Source: a virus. Taken from it: 35,208 bases of DNA. Position 1 is the stretch's first letter, and each line of letters starts with the position of its first letter. Made by a program: the position numbers and the translations under genes. Below, piece by piece: positions 1-7,586 of the stretch. The DNA lies in IMG/VR virus record IMGVR_UViG_3300035182_001725, positions 1-35,208 of that record. One strand, written 5' to 3'. The notes under the pieces were generated by a model that saw nothing but the letters and a program-made list of their open reading frames with translations, was not told the origin of the DNA and made no database searches.

Positions 1-58
1 TCGTCTCCAGCCGCTCACGCTCGCCTTCGGTCAGATTGATACGCACCGTTGCCCACAC
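1..58 (-). CDS. Partial N-terminal end of a leftward gene, possibly a transposase
   Basis: On the minus strand an open frame enters the left edge. Starting from the GTG at 56-58 it reads VWATVRINLTEGERERLET before the window ends; the frame stays open back to a TAG near 117-119, so an upstream TTG is also possible. The piece with LTEGERERLE resembles the first residues of IS630-type transposases, whose N-termini often read LTEEER. With about 20 residues this is only a suggestion. The start overlaps an inverted repeat at 50-86 (gcccacacttgat/atcaagtgcgggc). Confidence 0.25.
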   Translation of the reverse strand, partial: MWATVRINLTEGERERLET

Positions 59-86
59 TTGATCACCCTCAGTATCAAGTGCGGGC
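50..86. repeat. Imperfect inverted repeat at the left edge
   Basis: gcccacacttgat and atcaagtgcgggc are complementary at 12 of 13 positions around a 10-base loop. The repeat covers the start of the leftward partial gene. It could be a translation-control hairpin or part of an insertion-sequence end. Nothing in the window decides between them. Confidence 0.4.
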
Positions 87-119
87 AACGGGAAATAGAT
101 CCCACTATTTGAGGGACAC

Positions 120-442
120 TACACTAGGTGTAGAACCCGCCGGATAGCCTTTACATCTCACTATCCTTCAGGATCGAAGCTCCATATTGGACCAAGCTAA
201 ATTTCCTCGACCCGTATGGGTTTTTGACGAAATGTCGGCAGTCGCGTTCTGACTGCAGAGTGGCGATACCGAGGCGCTTGATCGCTTCGGCCTGGAAGGG
301 AGGTCGGCTTGTTGCAGCGGGTGAAGGTAGCTGCTCCCGGGGGATGGTGACGCGGGTGCGCTTCGCTATCCTTCACCTCCATCAGGTTGGGTGATCGACT
401 CTCACCCTCAAAGTTGCCGGACATGCCCGTCACACCACAAAG
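120..442. other. Stretch without a convincing gene
   Basis: No supported gene is seen here. A leftward open frame of 85 codons (197-454) is present, but it starts inside the 443-466 hairpin, has no ribosome-binding site and encodes a low-complexity Arg/Pro/Ser-rich peptide with no recognisable fold. I treat it as a chance frame in GC-rich DNA. Confidence 0.5.
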
Positions 443-466
443 ACGGGGTCGCATCAGCGACCCCGT
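443..466 (-). terminator. Strong hairpin downstream of the AT-rich gene pair
   Basis: acggggtcgc / gcgaccccgt form a perfect 10-bp stem around the tetraloop atca. The hairpin lies 55 bases downstream of the stop of the leftward gene ending at 522, so it probably terminates that transcript. The T-run on the minus strand is short (gtcttt), so it is not a textbook intrinsic terminator. Confidence 0.6.
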
Positions 467-521
467 ACAAATATTTCAACTGATTCACAAATCAAAAGTC
501 TCGGTTACATACAATGATATT

Positions 522-1646
522 TTATTTGTGTTGCGGACCGTAAACTCGCTCTACATCTTCCTTTGAAGGTTTTGGGAATTTCTCATTCATCCCATACACG
601 TAAAGATTACCATCATATTTAAAACGCCAATTAAAATTCATGATATCTTCATTTTTGTGAAGACGATCTATAACTTCATACGGCTTAGCTACTTCGTAGA
701 ACTTTCCACTTGTAGGTTCCAGAATCCACCAGTAAATCATTGGATTAAATTTATTTGTTTGTCCTAACCAATCTAGCGTCTTTTTAATTACACCGTCATC
801 AGGCCTAGGGAAGGTCTTCCATGCGTTTAAAACAGCATCTTCCGACCGTGATGCTATCAGAATATCTCCATCCTGACGCGGCTGAAACCCAAGGATACCT
901 GGGAATAATTCATTTTTTTCAAGTATCCTATCTGTTACGTTAGGGAAAAGACGTATTAGCTTAATAAAATTACCATTATCCGCATTAAATACCCAAAAAT
1001 GTCCGTAATCGCCACCGACAACTAAACATTTGTCAGTAAATGAACATTGTCCACTTATTATACTTGATACCAAATTCGGATAATTCAAAGCATGACTTGA
1101 ATTGAAAAATGGTTTCTCGAGGTTTGCATCAAAAACATCTGATAAAATAAGATCTCTCTTGTTGCCTAACCTAAATAACCCAAAAGGATAAGATTTACCA
1201 TTGTTTTCCAATGCGTGGGCATGCATTGTAATACCTACGAATAAATCGCCATGTATCGGGAACAATTCGATCAAACCCTTTGGGTGGCGATAAAAAGCTA
1301 TAAGCTCCCATCTTTTATCTACATATTCTAATATTTCTTCATTCATAAACGTTTCTTTTTCTGTAACCACTTTGTGGCTACGCGCGAATAGAAAACGCCC
1401 ATCGACATAATGAGCTCTCCCCGGATAAGGACCTTCAACCCTGGGCGGAGGAGGAATTTTTTCTATCGATACGTTTTTATGGTCAAAAACCTCAGCTCTA
1501 TAAGAGGTGAAAAAGTTTTCGTATAGTACAATTATCTTTTTGCCATCCCAGACACAACGGTCTTGAGGATTCGACGGCAATTGGGCAAACATATTTCCAC
1601 AAAACAGCAAAACACAAATAACAAGGCGACACATTCCATTACCCAT
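522..1646 (-). CDS. Exported protein of unknown function, possibly beta-propeller-like
   Basis: The frame is open from 1745, but the ATG at 1644-1646 is preferred because it puts a clear signal peptide (basic residue, then LVICVLLFCGNMFA, then Q) at the N-terminus of a 374-residue protein. I do not recognise the family. The mature part is rich in short hydrophobic beta-strand-like stretches preceded by D-G or G-G turns (DGKKIIVLY, DGRFLFARS, GDLFVGIT, KCLVVGGDYGHFWVF, DGDILIAS, DGNLYVYG). Such a spacing suggests a beta-propeller; this is inference. It follows the small exported Cys-rich peptide by 17 bases, so the two are probably cotranscribed leftward. Base composition is visibly AT-rich and codon use differs from all other genes here, which points to recent acquisition. 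Confidence 0.7.
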   Translation of the reverse strand: MGNGMCRLVICVLLFCGNMFAQLPSNPQDRCVWDGKKIIVLYENFFTSYRAEVFDHKNVSIEKIPPPPRVEGPYPGRAHYVDGRFLFARSHKVVTEKETFMNEEILEYVDKRWELIAFYRHPKGLIELFPIHGDLFVGITMHAHALENNGKSYPFGLFRLGNKRDLILSDVFDANLEKPFFNSSHALNYPNLVSSIISGQCSFTDKCLVVGGDYGHFWVFNADNGNFIKLIRLFPNVTDRILEKNELFPGILGFQPRQDGDILIASRSEDAVLNAWKTFPRPDDGVIKKTLDWLGQTNKFNPMIYWWILEPTSGKFYEVAKPYEVIDRLHKNEDIMNFNWRFKYDGNLYVYGMNEKFPKPSKEDVERVYGPQHK

Positions 1647-1663
1647 TATGATGAAATGTGTCA

Positions 1664-1888
1664 CTAGGCGGCAGCAGCGTTGCCACACCATTTTGCACAC
1701 GTCGGAATCCACCCCGTCCATGTCCTGCACTTTTTGCCCCAACAATCTGTAACGGTGCCATAAAGAGCACCCTCTTCAATAGTTATAGAGCCATTACCAC
1801 CGCACTGCATAGTATAAGCCGAAAGGCTTAAACTCATCCCAGCAGCCGCACCGACAGCGATAGCAAAACGAAGACAACGCTTAAACAC
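1664..1888 (-). CDS. Small exported Cys/Trp-rich peptide precursor
   Basis: The GTG at 1886-1888 is chosen because a strong Shine-Dalgarno sequence (gggagga) sits five bases upstream; the frame also runs open to 1942. The 74-residue product begins VFKRCLRF, then a hydrophobic Ala/Leu-rich segment and a signal-peptidase I-like site (SLSA before YT). The predicted mature peptide is about 50 residues with five Cys (mature positions about 5, 25, 30, 40, 44) and four Trp (26, 33, 36, 43), ending in Ala repeats. The family is not recognised. Size, export and Cys content are compatible with a secreted toxin, bacteriocin-like or structural miniprotein, but no function can be assigned. It lies directly upstream of the 374-residue exported protein in the same AT-rich block. 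Confidence 0.6.
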   Translation of the reverse strand: MFKRCLRFAIAVGAAAGMSLSLSAYTMQCGGNGSITIEEGALYGTVTDCWGKKCRTWTGWIPTCAKWCGNAAAA

Positions 1889-2170
1889 AAATCCTCCCGT
1901 GTTTTTATCCAACCATTTGGATGAAAACATCGTATCCACCACACCACTTCGTGTCTAGAAAAATTCGAGCACCTGCACCTACACGGTGATTGAAATTTCC
2001 AAGCAGACTCCGGCAGGTCGTCACCCGCTTTTTTTGTCACACCACTGTATTTACGTAGTCCCACATAACTCACTGCCTCTCTGATCCAGCCAGGGGCTCT
2101 GCCCCCACGGCGCCTTTCAGACGCCTCCCCCGGGATTTAAACGCATAAGGGCCAAAGCAGGCGCAGGAGG

Positions 2171-2254
2171 GGAGGTGAAACCTGATCGGACCGGGAAACT
2201 ACTGAATGTCTCAGGCGAAAGCCTAGGTCGGAGGTTCGAATCCTCCCACCTTCG
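2171..2254 (+). tRNA. Degraded tRNA-like sequence (class II, Tyr-like)
   Basis: The 3' part looks like a tRNA: a perfect T-arm (ggagg ttcgaat cctcc, 2230-2246), followed by caccttc and a G discriminator. At 2171-2177 ggaggtg pairs with caccttc (one G-U) to give a 7-bp acceptor stem, and the total of 84 bases suits a class II tRNA. A D-arm-like cct..cgg..ggg and a variable arm aggc-gaaa-gcct resemble tRNA-Tyr. The anticodon stem does not pair, U8 is missing, and no CCA is encoded, so I read it as a pseudo-tRNA or a tRNA 3' end left by an integrated element. A tmRNA 3' end is another possibility. Confidence 0.35.
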
Positions 2255-2257
2255 GCA

Positions 2258-2389
2258 CAAAAAACCCTAGCTGGTAGGCCGCTTCCCGGCGCTGTGCCTG
2301 CACCATCACGCTTAATAGCGGGGGAACCACAAGGGAGACCTCTGGCTCGGTGCAGTAAGGAGCTGGCGACAAGTGTGGGGAGGCGACAG
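2258..2389. other. Probable flank/prophage junction zone
   Basis: No gene is supported here. The left terminus of the Mu-like genome should lie near here, left of the repressor gene and at or before the first transposase-site-like motif (about 2390). Mu-like genomes usually begin with TG; tg at 2374 (tgtggggagg) is one candidate, but without the right end the border cannot be fixed. Confidence 0.35.
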
Positions 2390-2566
2390 GAATGGCGCAG
2401 GCGGTTGATTTGGCGCATGAGGCGGCGGGCCACGGTTGGCGTGGGTTTGGGCCGGGAAAGTAGCCTGGGGAATTCGGCGGCCGGTTTGGCGCGAGCCTGC
2501 GGAATTTGGCGCCTTGTGTCAGGAATCGGCGCCTGATTTGGCGCGGGATCGACCGCGGTTCGGCGC
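2390..2566. repeat. Cluster of TTTGGCGC-type motifs, candidate MuA-binding left end
   Basis: A short motif, roughly G-A/G-A/T-T-T/C-GGCGC, recurs in one orientation: gaatggcgc 2390, gatttggcgc 2407, gaattcggcg 2470, ggtttggcgc 2483, aatttggcgc 2503, gaatcggcgc 2523, gatttggcgc 2535, ggttcggcgc 2557. Several spacings are near 10 or 20 bases (13, 20, 20, 12, 22), placing copies on similar helix faces. In Mu the left end carries several transposase-binding sites downstream of the repressor gene stop, which is the position seen here. The assignment to MuA is inference; the repetition is directly visible. Confidence 0.5.
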
Positions 2567-3309
2567 TACCAGTCCTCGACCGGAGGATCCGCCTCCAGTA
2601 GGTCACGGCTGACCCAGCACACACGGCCCAGAATCAACTGGTGGAGCGGCGTCCCATCGAGATCCACGGTCAGCGGGGCATAGGCGCGATTGTCTGAGGA
2701 GAGCACCAGTTCCTGCTTGGCCACATCCAGTCTCAGGCGCTTCACCCTCGTCTCCGTGTCGCCAGCCGCCCGGCGCACGAGGTAGATCCCATTGGGGCGC
2801 GGCTGCAAACGCGCTCCCAGCGCTGCGTTGAGCAGCACAATCTCTCCCTCCAATAGCGTCGGACGCATGCTGTCGCCGCTGCAGCGCAGGAAGAAGAGAT
2901 CCTGCTCAGAACCGCCGCCGCTCCGCTGCAGGATCTCGGAGACGAAGACCCGGCGAAGGGCAAACCGCTCCGCGGCCGGTCCCGGGTCATGGATCTCACC
3001 ACCAGGTCCGCAGCTCGTGGCGCCGGAGATGAGAGGCCGATCCACAAAGTCACCCTTTCCGCCCTTGCTGGCCTTCGCCGAAGGCGGCGCAATCCACATA
3101 GCCCCCTTCTTTTCCAGCAGCCATGCGGCATTCAGCCGGAATACATGTTCCAGCGCGAGCGCAACCGTGAGTGTGATTTCCGAAGCCTCGGTCTCATAAC
3201 GAGAAATTGCCGCCTTTGAGACCCCGATTGGCGCCCCAAAATCCTCCTGCTGGAGGTTTAGCGTCCACCTTGCGAATCGCAAACGCTGGGCTGGAGTGCG
3301 GGTTTCCAT
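2566..3309 (-). CDS. Prophage repressor, HTH plus S24 LexA/CI-like domain
   Basis: This 247-residue protein is the lysogeny repressor. Residues about 5-60 form an XRE-type helix-turn-helix (LNLQQEDFGAPIGVSKAAISRYETEA). The C-terminal half is a peptidase S24 domain with the serine motif GDSM (Ser147) and a general-base lysine in RVKRL (Lys190), as in LexA and CI. It therefore probably dimerises through this domain and may self-cleave under RecA*, giving SOS induction; I do not see an obvious Ala-Gly cleavage site in the linker, so cleavage is uncertain. Mu itself uses a different repressor fold, so this is the CI-type replacement found in many Mu-like phages. It is transcribed leftward, divergent from the early operon, across three dyad operators. 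Confidence 0.9.
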   Translation of the reverse strand: METRTPAQRLRFARWTLNLQQEDFGAPIGVSKAAISRYETEASEITLTVALALEHVFRLNAAWLLEKKGAMWIAPPSAKASKGGKGDFVDRPLISGATSCGPGGEIHDPGPAAERFALRRVFVSEILQRSGGGSEQDLFFLRCSGDSMRPTLLEGEIVLLNAALGARLQPRPNGIYLVRRAAGDTETRVKRLRLDVAKQELVLSSDNRAYAPLTVDLDGTPLHQLILGRVCWVSRDLLEADPPVEDW

Positions 3310-3314
3310 AGGAT

Positions 3315-3389
3315 TTCTCGGTTTGAGAATTTTCGGGTTGACGAGTCTCGATTCGAGCCCCAGTATTCTCCTGTTCTCGCTTCGAGAAC
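3315..3389. promoter_or_regulatory. Operator array between repressor and early operon
   Basis: Three related dyads are visible: ttctcg-gtt-tgagaa at 3315-3329, gtctcg-att-cgagcc at 3345-3359, and gttctcg-ctt-cgagaac at 3373-3389, the last a perfect 17-base palindrome. A lone half-site (tattctc) lies at 3364. The consensus TTCTCG-N3-CGAGAA is typical in size for XRE/CI-type repressors. The array flanks the predicted early promoter, so repressor, and perhaps the Ner-like protein, should control both directions from here. Confidence 0.8.
3338..3366 (+). promoter_or_regulatory. Predicted early promoter (rightward)
   Basis: ttgacg (3338-3343) matches a sigma70 -35 box at five of six positions and is followed after 17 bases by cagtat (3361-3366), a weak -10. 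The middle operator dyad lies inside the spacer and the third just downstream, so bound repressor would block polymerase. The start of the first early gene is 43 bases beyond the -10. Confidence 0.55.
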
Positions 3390-3408
3390 TAAGCAGCCGG
3401 AGACCAAG

Positions 3409-3735
3409 ATGCTACCCGAAAAAGCCCCACGCAAGCGGGCGGCCTACGGCCTGCCCATGGATGTCCGCGCCGTCGTCGCCACGGCCAGCGAAATCCAGGG
3501 ACTCATGGCTGATGGCATCAATCAGGACGGCAGCCTCAAGCCAGAGGCTATTCGGGCCCTGCTGAAGCTGAAGGGCAAGTCCATCAAGATCCTGGCGGAA
3601 ACCCACGACTACTCAGATGTTTACTTCCACCAGGTCATCGACCGGGTGCGTCGAGATCCCCGGGTGGAGGACATCATCGCCGATTGCATCGGCCTCGAAG
3701 CAAACCGGATCTGGTCCCGCCAGCCAGCCGCTTGA
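3409..3735 (+). CDS. Ner-like early regulator
   Basis: The 108-residue protein is the first gene rightward from the operators. Its C-terminal 65 residues resemble the Ner/Nlp DNA-binding family of Mu-like phages: a helix-turn-helix-like stretch (IRALLKLKGKSIKILAETHD) and an ending with ADCIGLEANRIWSRQ, matching the usual pattern of I-A-x-x-I-G-hydrophobic followed by I-W-P/S-R. Ner in Mu represses the early and repressor promoters after infection. The N-terminal 40 residues are an extension not typical of short Ner proteins. The stop overlaps the ATG of the transposase gene (tgatg), so translation is probably coupled. Confidence 0.75.
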   Translation: MLPEKAPRKRAAYGLPMDVRAVVATASEIQGLMADGINQDGSLKPEAIRALLKLKGKSIKILAETHDYSDVYFHQVIDRVRRDPRVEDIIADCIGLEANRIWSRQPAA

Positions 3736-5939
3736 TGGGGGCCACGATGAACCGCGAACCCATCCAAGGTGCAGCGCTCGGCCGCGCCTCGCTGCACCCC
3801 CAGACAGCCTCGCTGCACCCCCCCGAAGGGCCGGAAAACTTGGATTCTTCGATTTCAGCCTTGGTCAGCCAAGGTGCAGCGGGTGCAGCGCCGGGTGCAG
3901 CGTTTTTTACCCTGGCCGACGCCGTCCAGCTCACCGGGATTAAACGCCAGCCCCTGTCCCGGCGGCTCGAGCGCCTGGGCATGCTCCAGGACCGCCTTTC
4001 CGAGTCGGGCCCCAACAAGGGCCGGATGGAAAAGGCCATCTCAGAGGAGGATCTCTTCCGGGTCTACCCCGATGCCTTGCGCGTCTGGGCTTCCCGCAGA
4101 TCCACCCAGGCAGCCCTCGCGCAACCACCTGCGCCCACCATCGCTGCGCCCCAGGATCCCGCAGCCATCCAGGCCATGAAGGACTGGCAGCGCCAGCGCA
4201 TGGATGCCCGCCTCGGCCTCCTGCGGCACATGGAGCTGCTCATGCAAGAGCACGGCCTCTCCCGGGAACGCGCCCTCGCCCGCCTCGTGGCCGATGCCGA
4301 TGCCAGGCGCCTACCCGAGGAGGTCCAGCGCCTTGTGCCCCTGGCCAACGCCCGGAGCGGCCAGTCTGGCGCCCGCACCCTCTCCCGGCGCACCCTCCAG
4401 CGATGGGCCGCCGAGGCCAAGCAGGGCTTCGATCACCTGGCCCCCAAGGCCCCGCCCTCGCCCGTGCCCTCCTGGCTGCCCCAGCTCCTGGCCATCTATC
4501 GCCAGCCCCAGAGCCCGAGCCTCTCCTGGGCCGTCCAAATGCTGGCCGCCCAGATGCCGGACGGCGCCAAGGCCCCCAGCTACGACGCCGCCCGGCGGGC
4601 CCTGGCCAAGGTGGGGAACGTGGATCGGGAGAAGGGCCGCATGCTCCCCCGCGAGCTGAAGTCCATCAAGCCCTTCCGGCGCCGCGAGAAGCCCGAGTTC
4701 CCCTTCGACGTGCTCATCGCCGACGGTCACACCTTCGATGCCGAGATCGCCCACCCCGACCATGGCCGGCCCTTCCGGCCCGAACTCACCGTGGTCGTCG
4801 ATGTCTGCACCAGCCGCGTGGTGGGCTGGTCCGCCTGGGAGAAGGAGAACACCTGGGCCGTCCAGGACGCCCTCCGCCAAGCCGTGCTCTTTGGCGGGAT
4901 CCCTCTCATCTTCTACACGGACAACGGCCCCGGCTACAAGAACGAACGACTGCAGGCTCTTGAGACCCGCGTCGGCATCGAGCACAAGTTCGGCATCCCT
5001 TACAACTCCCAGGCCCGCGGCGTCGTTGAGCGACTCCAGAAGACTCTCTGGATCGACCTGGGCGCCAAATCGTTCGCCACATACCTGGGCGCCCAGATGG
5101 ACCGAGAGGCCCGCCAGATCGTCTTCAAGGCCAGCCGCAAGGGCGAACCCGTGCTCCCATCCTGGCAGACCTTCGTCGCCTTCATGGAACTGGCCGTCGA
5201 GGCCTACAATGCCCGCCCCAGCCGGGCATGCCCCAAGGGCCTCAACGCCGAGACCGGCCGCAACCAGCACCTGAGCCCGTCGAGCTACTGGAGGCACCAC
5301 GAATCTCTGGGATGGAAGCCCGAAGGCGGCCACCTGAGCCTGGAGGACTTCCGGCCGGAGGAGATCCGCAAGGTGCTCCGCGGCGAGATCTCCCTCTTCG
5401 GGAACCGCTACTTCAGCCGTGAACTGGCCGAACTCCACGGCGACCAGGTGCGTGTGGCCTTCGATATCCATGACGCCAGCCGCATCTGGGTGAGAAACAT
5501 GGCCGGGGAGCTGATCTGCGAGGCCGGTTTCCAGGCCAACCAGAGCGCCTACTTCCCCAAGCCCTACGTCGAGCAACTGCGTGAGCAGCGCAAAGACGGC
5601 CAGCGAAAGCGCCTGGAGGCCAAGGCCGAGCGAGTGCTGGGCGAACCTCTGGAGCCCATCGAGATCCGCGACCTCACTCCCCAGGCCCTGGAGGCCTCCG
5701 AAGCCCAGATGCGCAAGCTCGGGCTCCGGGAGCCCATCGCCGAACCCGAGCCCCTACAGATGCCTGAGGCCCCGATTCCCGTGCGGCCTGCATTCCAGGA
5801 CAGCCGCGAATACGCCTGCTGGATCCTCGACCACCCGGCCGAAGCCGACCCCACCGAGCTGGAGGAGATCCAATCGCGCCTCCGCCTGGACCCCCTCTAC
5901 CGCATCTACCTCGGCCGCGAAGCCACGGCCGCTTCCTAA
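3735..5939 (+). CDS. MuA-type DDE transposase
   Basis: This 734-residue protein catalyses strand transfer for integration and replicative transposition. The ATG at 3735 overlaps the previous stop (tgatg); a longer frame from 3684 and an ATG at 3747 are alternatives. Residues about 58-85 form an N-terminal HTH-like segment, residues about 155-235 a MuA-like end-binding region, and the rve-type catalytic core carries D330 (IADGHTF), D396 (YTDNGPG) and E432 (GVVERLQK), with 35 residues between the second Asp and the Glu. The C-terminus contains the beta-barrel region (ISLFGNRYFS..WVRNMAGELICEA) and a basic helical tail that in MuA contacts MuB and ClpX. Length and order match full-length MuA (663 residues in Mu) with some extension. 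MuB follows immediately. Confidence 0.95.
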   Translation: MGATMNREPIQGAALGRASLHPQTASLHPPEGPENLDSSISALVSQGAAGAAPGAAFFTLADAVQLTGIKRQPLSRRLERLGMLQDRLSESGPNKGRMEKAISEEDLFRVYPDALRVWASRRSTQAALAQPPAPTIAAPQDPAAIQAMKDWQRQRMDARLGLLRHMELLMQEHGLSRERALARLVADADARRLPEEVQRLVPLANARSGQSGARTLSRRTLQRWAAEAKQGFDHLAPKAPPSPVPSWLPQLLAIYRQPQSPSLSWAVQMLAAQMPDGAKAPSYDAARRALAKVGNVDREKGRMLPRELKSIKPFRRREKPEFPFDVLIADGHTFDAEIAHPDHGRPFRPELTVVVDVCTSRVVGWSAWEKENTWAVQDALRQAVLFGGIPLIFYTDNGPGYKNERLQALETRVGIEHKFGIPYNSQARGVVERLQKTLWIDLGAKSFATYLGAQMDREARQIVFKASRKGEPVLPSWQTFVAFMELAVEAYNARPSRACPKGLNAETGRNQHLSPSSYWRHHESLGWKPEGGHLSLEDFRPEEIRKVLRGEISLFGNRYFSRELAELHGDQVRVAFDIHDASRIWVRNMAGELICEAGFQANQSAYFPKPYVEQLREQRKDGQRKRLEAKAERVLGEPLEPIEIRDLTPQALEASEAQMRKLGLREPIAEPEPLQMPEAPIPVRPAFQDSREYACWILDHPAEADPTELEEIQSRLRLDPLYRIYLGREATAAS

Positions 5940-5963
5940 CCACCACTCCCGCAAGGAGGAACC

Positions 5964-6707
5964 ATGAAAAAGCAGTTCGTCAAAACCACCAACCTGCACC
6001 GATTCCTGGCCGGGCTCGACGCCCTGGAGAAGCGGGCCGCGCCCGAGGCCTGCATCATGGTCGTCACCTCCGAGCCCGGCTACGGCAAGACCCGAACCCT
6101 GCACTGGTATTCCACCCAGAGCCCTGATGCCATCTACCTCCGGGCCAAGTCCGGCTACACCCGGCACTGGTTCCTGGCTGAATTGCTGAAGGAACTGAAC
6201 GGCGTCCCAAGCAACAAGAACGAGGACATGTTCCGCGAATGCATCAAGCGCATGCAAGGTCGGAACTACACGGTGATCCTCGACGAATCCGAACATGCCG
6301 TAGCCGACAGCCAGGTGCTCGAAGCCGTGCGCGACCTCGCCGACCTCCTGGAAACCCCTGTAGTGCTGGTCGGCATGGAAGCAATCCAAGCCCGCATCGC
6401 CCGTCATCCACAGATTTCCAGCCGTGTAGCGGCAGTCGTGCAGTTCCAGGCGGCGTCCCTTGATGACATCAGCCAGGTGGCCAAGGAACTCATCGAAGGC
6501 CTGACCCTCCAGGAAGATCTGATCCACGAAATCCAGCGCCAAACCAAGGGCCGGATGCGCGAGGTGATGAACGCCCTGGCCGTCTGCGAGCGGGTGGCCA
6601 AACAGCGCAAGGTGAAGGTCCTCGGCCGCGCCGACCTGGAAGGTCAGGAGCTCACCTACGACTGGCAGGCCCGCCGTCCTCGGCAGATGAAGGTGGTGAT
6701 CCCGTGA
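5964..6707 (+). CDS. MuB-type transposition target ATPase
   Basis: A strong ribosome-binding site (aaggagg) precedes the ATG. The 247-residue AAA+ protein has Walker A SEPGYGKT (residues 36-43) and Walker B VILDESE (104-110), followed by a sensor-like stretch PVVLVGME. MuB polymerises on target DNA with ATP and delivers it to the transpososome. It is shorter than Mu MuB (312 residues) and lacks the N-terminal HTH domain, as in many Mu-like phages of other phyla. Its stop overlaps the GTG of the next gene (gtga). Confidence 0.92.
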   Translation: MKKQFVKTTNLHRFLAGLDALEKRAAPEACIMVVTSEPGYGKTRTLHWYSTQSPDAIYLRAKSGYTRHWFLAELLKELNGVPSNKNEDMFRECIKRMQGRNYTVILDESEHAVADSQVLEAVRDLADLLETPVVLVGMEAIQARIARHPQISSRVAAVVQFQAASLDDISQVAKELIEGLTLQEDLIHEIQRQTKGRMREVMNALAVCERVAKQRKVKVLGRADLEGQELTYDWQARRPRQMKVVIP

Positions 6708-7282
6708 CGCCCTCTCAGCGTGTGCTCGCCTTCCTGGGCACCCGCCTGGGCGCGGTCCATGTCCGCGAGATCCGCAAGTCCATCGACCTCACGGAGGACC
6801 AAGTCCAGAGCGCCCTCAAAACGCTGGTGCGCCGGGGCTACGTCAAGCGCCTCGGCCAGATCGGTGAAGGCCGCGTCAAAGCGACCACCGAGGGGCTGGC
6901 CTTTCTGGAGGCCGGAAAGGCCATCACCAGCGGCCCCAAGGGCCCCAGGGTCCTCGCAGATGACAACTCCAGCCTTCGCAGCCGCATTTGGCGGGCCCTG
7001 CGCCTCCTGCACAAGGGCACCGTCACCGAGATCCTCGAACTGGCCGCCCGCGGCTGCGAAGGCAACGCCCAGTCGAGCGCCAAGGACTACCTCAACGCCC
7101 TGGTGCGCAGCGGCCACTGCATGCGCCTGAGCCGTCCCGGGGAAAAGACCGAATGGCCCAACACCGTCGCGCCCACCCGCTACTGCCTGTGCCTCGATAA
7201 CGGCCCCCAGGCTCCCCAGTGGAACAAGCGCCAAAAGCGGATCTACGACCCCAACATCAAGAAGGTCTTCCATGTGGATTGA
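6704..7282 (+). CDS. Predicted winged-helix protein, two wHTH-like halves
   Basis: The GTG at 6704 overlaps the MuB stop. The 192-residue product begins with a winged-helix-like region (LGAVHVREIRKSIDLTEDQVQSALKTLVRRGYVKRL, residues about 16-50), and a second such region is plausible at about 95-150 (RIWRALRLLHKGTVTEILELA..DYLNALVRSGHCMRL). I infer a DNA-binding regulator or replication accessory protein. I do not recognise a named family. Position directly after MuB is typical for small early regulators in transposable phages. The end overlaps the next start by 11 bases. Confidence 0.65.
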   Translation: MTPSQRVLAFLGTRLGAVHVREIRKSIDLTEDQVQSALKTLVRRGYVKRLGQIGEGRVKATTEGLAFLEAGKAITSGPKGPRVLADDNSSLRSRIWRALRLLHKGTVTEILELAARGCEGNAQSSAKDYLNALVRSGHCMRLSRPGEKTEWPNTVAPTRYCLCLDNGPQAPQWNKRQKRIYDPNIKKVFHVD

Positions 7283-7586
7283 GATCCTCGCCGCCCAGGT
7301 CAAGGCCAGAGGGCTCGGCCCCGTTGCCCGTGAAATCGACTACAGCAAGGCCACGTTGAGCCTCGTGCTCTCCGGCAAATACGATGCGAACCCCCGGCGT
7401 ATCGAGGAAGCCGTGCTGCGCCTCTACGGCACTGTCGCCTGCCCCTTCGAGGAACGCCCGCTGACAGCCCGGGAGTGCCAGGAGTGGCGCCAGCGCGACG
7501 TGCCCACGTCCTCCGCCTGGGCCCTCAAGCACTGGTCCGCCTGCCAGGACTGCCCCCACAACCCCGCCCCCAAGGAAAGGCCATGA
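7272..7586 (+). CDS. Small HTH protein with Cys-rich tail
   Basis: Residues about 9-45 fit a helix-turn-helix of LacI/XRE type (LGPVAREIDYSKATLSLVLSGKY), followed by NPRRIEEAVLRLYG, a pattern common in small Mu-like phage early proteins. The C-terminal third holds Cys residues (CPFEE, ECQEW, CQDCP) that could bind a metal. Probably a regulator; target unknown. Its end overlaps the next start (atga). Confidence 0.7.
   Translation: MWIEILAAQVKARGLGPVAREIDYSKATLSLVLSGKYDANPRRIEEAVLRLYGTVACPFEERPLTARECQEWRQRDVPTSSAWALKHWSACQDCPHNPAPKERP

Noticed and set aside
197-454. 85-codon leftward frame in the flank
   Set aside because: Starts inside a hairpin, no ribosome-binding site, low-complexity product.
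1834-2073. 79-codon leftward frame upstream of the exported peptide gene
   Set aside because: Overlaps the start and signal peptide of the better supported Cys-rich peptide gene; no ribosome-binding site.
2137-2624. Two leftward frames of 98 and 133 codons containing GGRIRTSDLG- and GGFEPPT-like peptides
   Set aside because: These peptides are the well-known antisense translation of tRNA T-arm sequences and mark the tRNA-like element rather than a protein gene.
4311-5576. 421-codon minus-strand frame opposite the transposase
   Set aside because: Shadow of the MuA catalytic core; composition is typical of antisense GC-rich frames.
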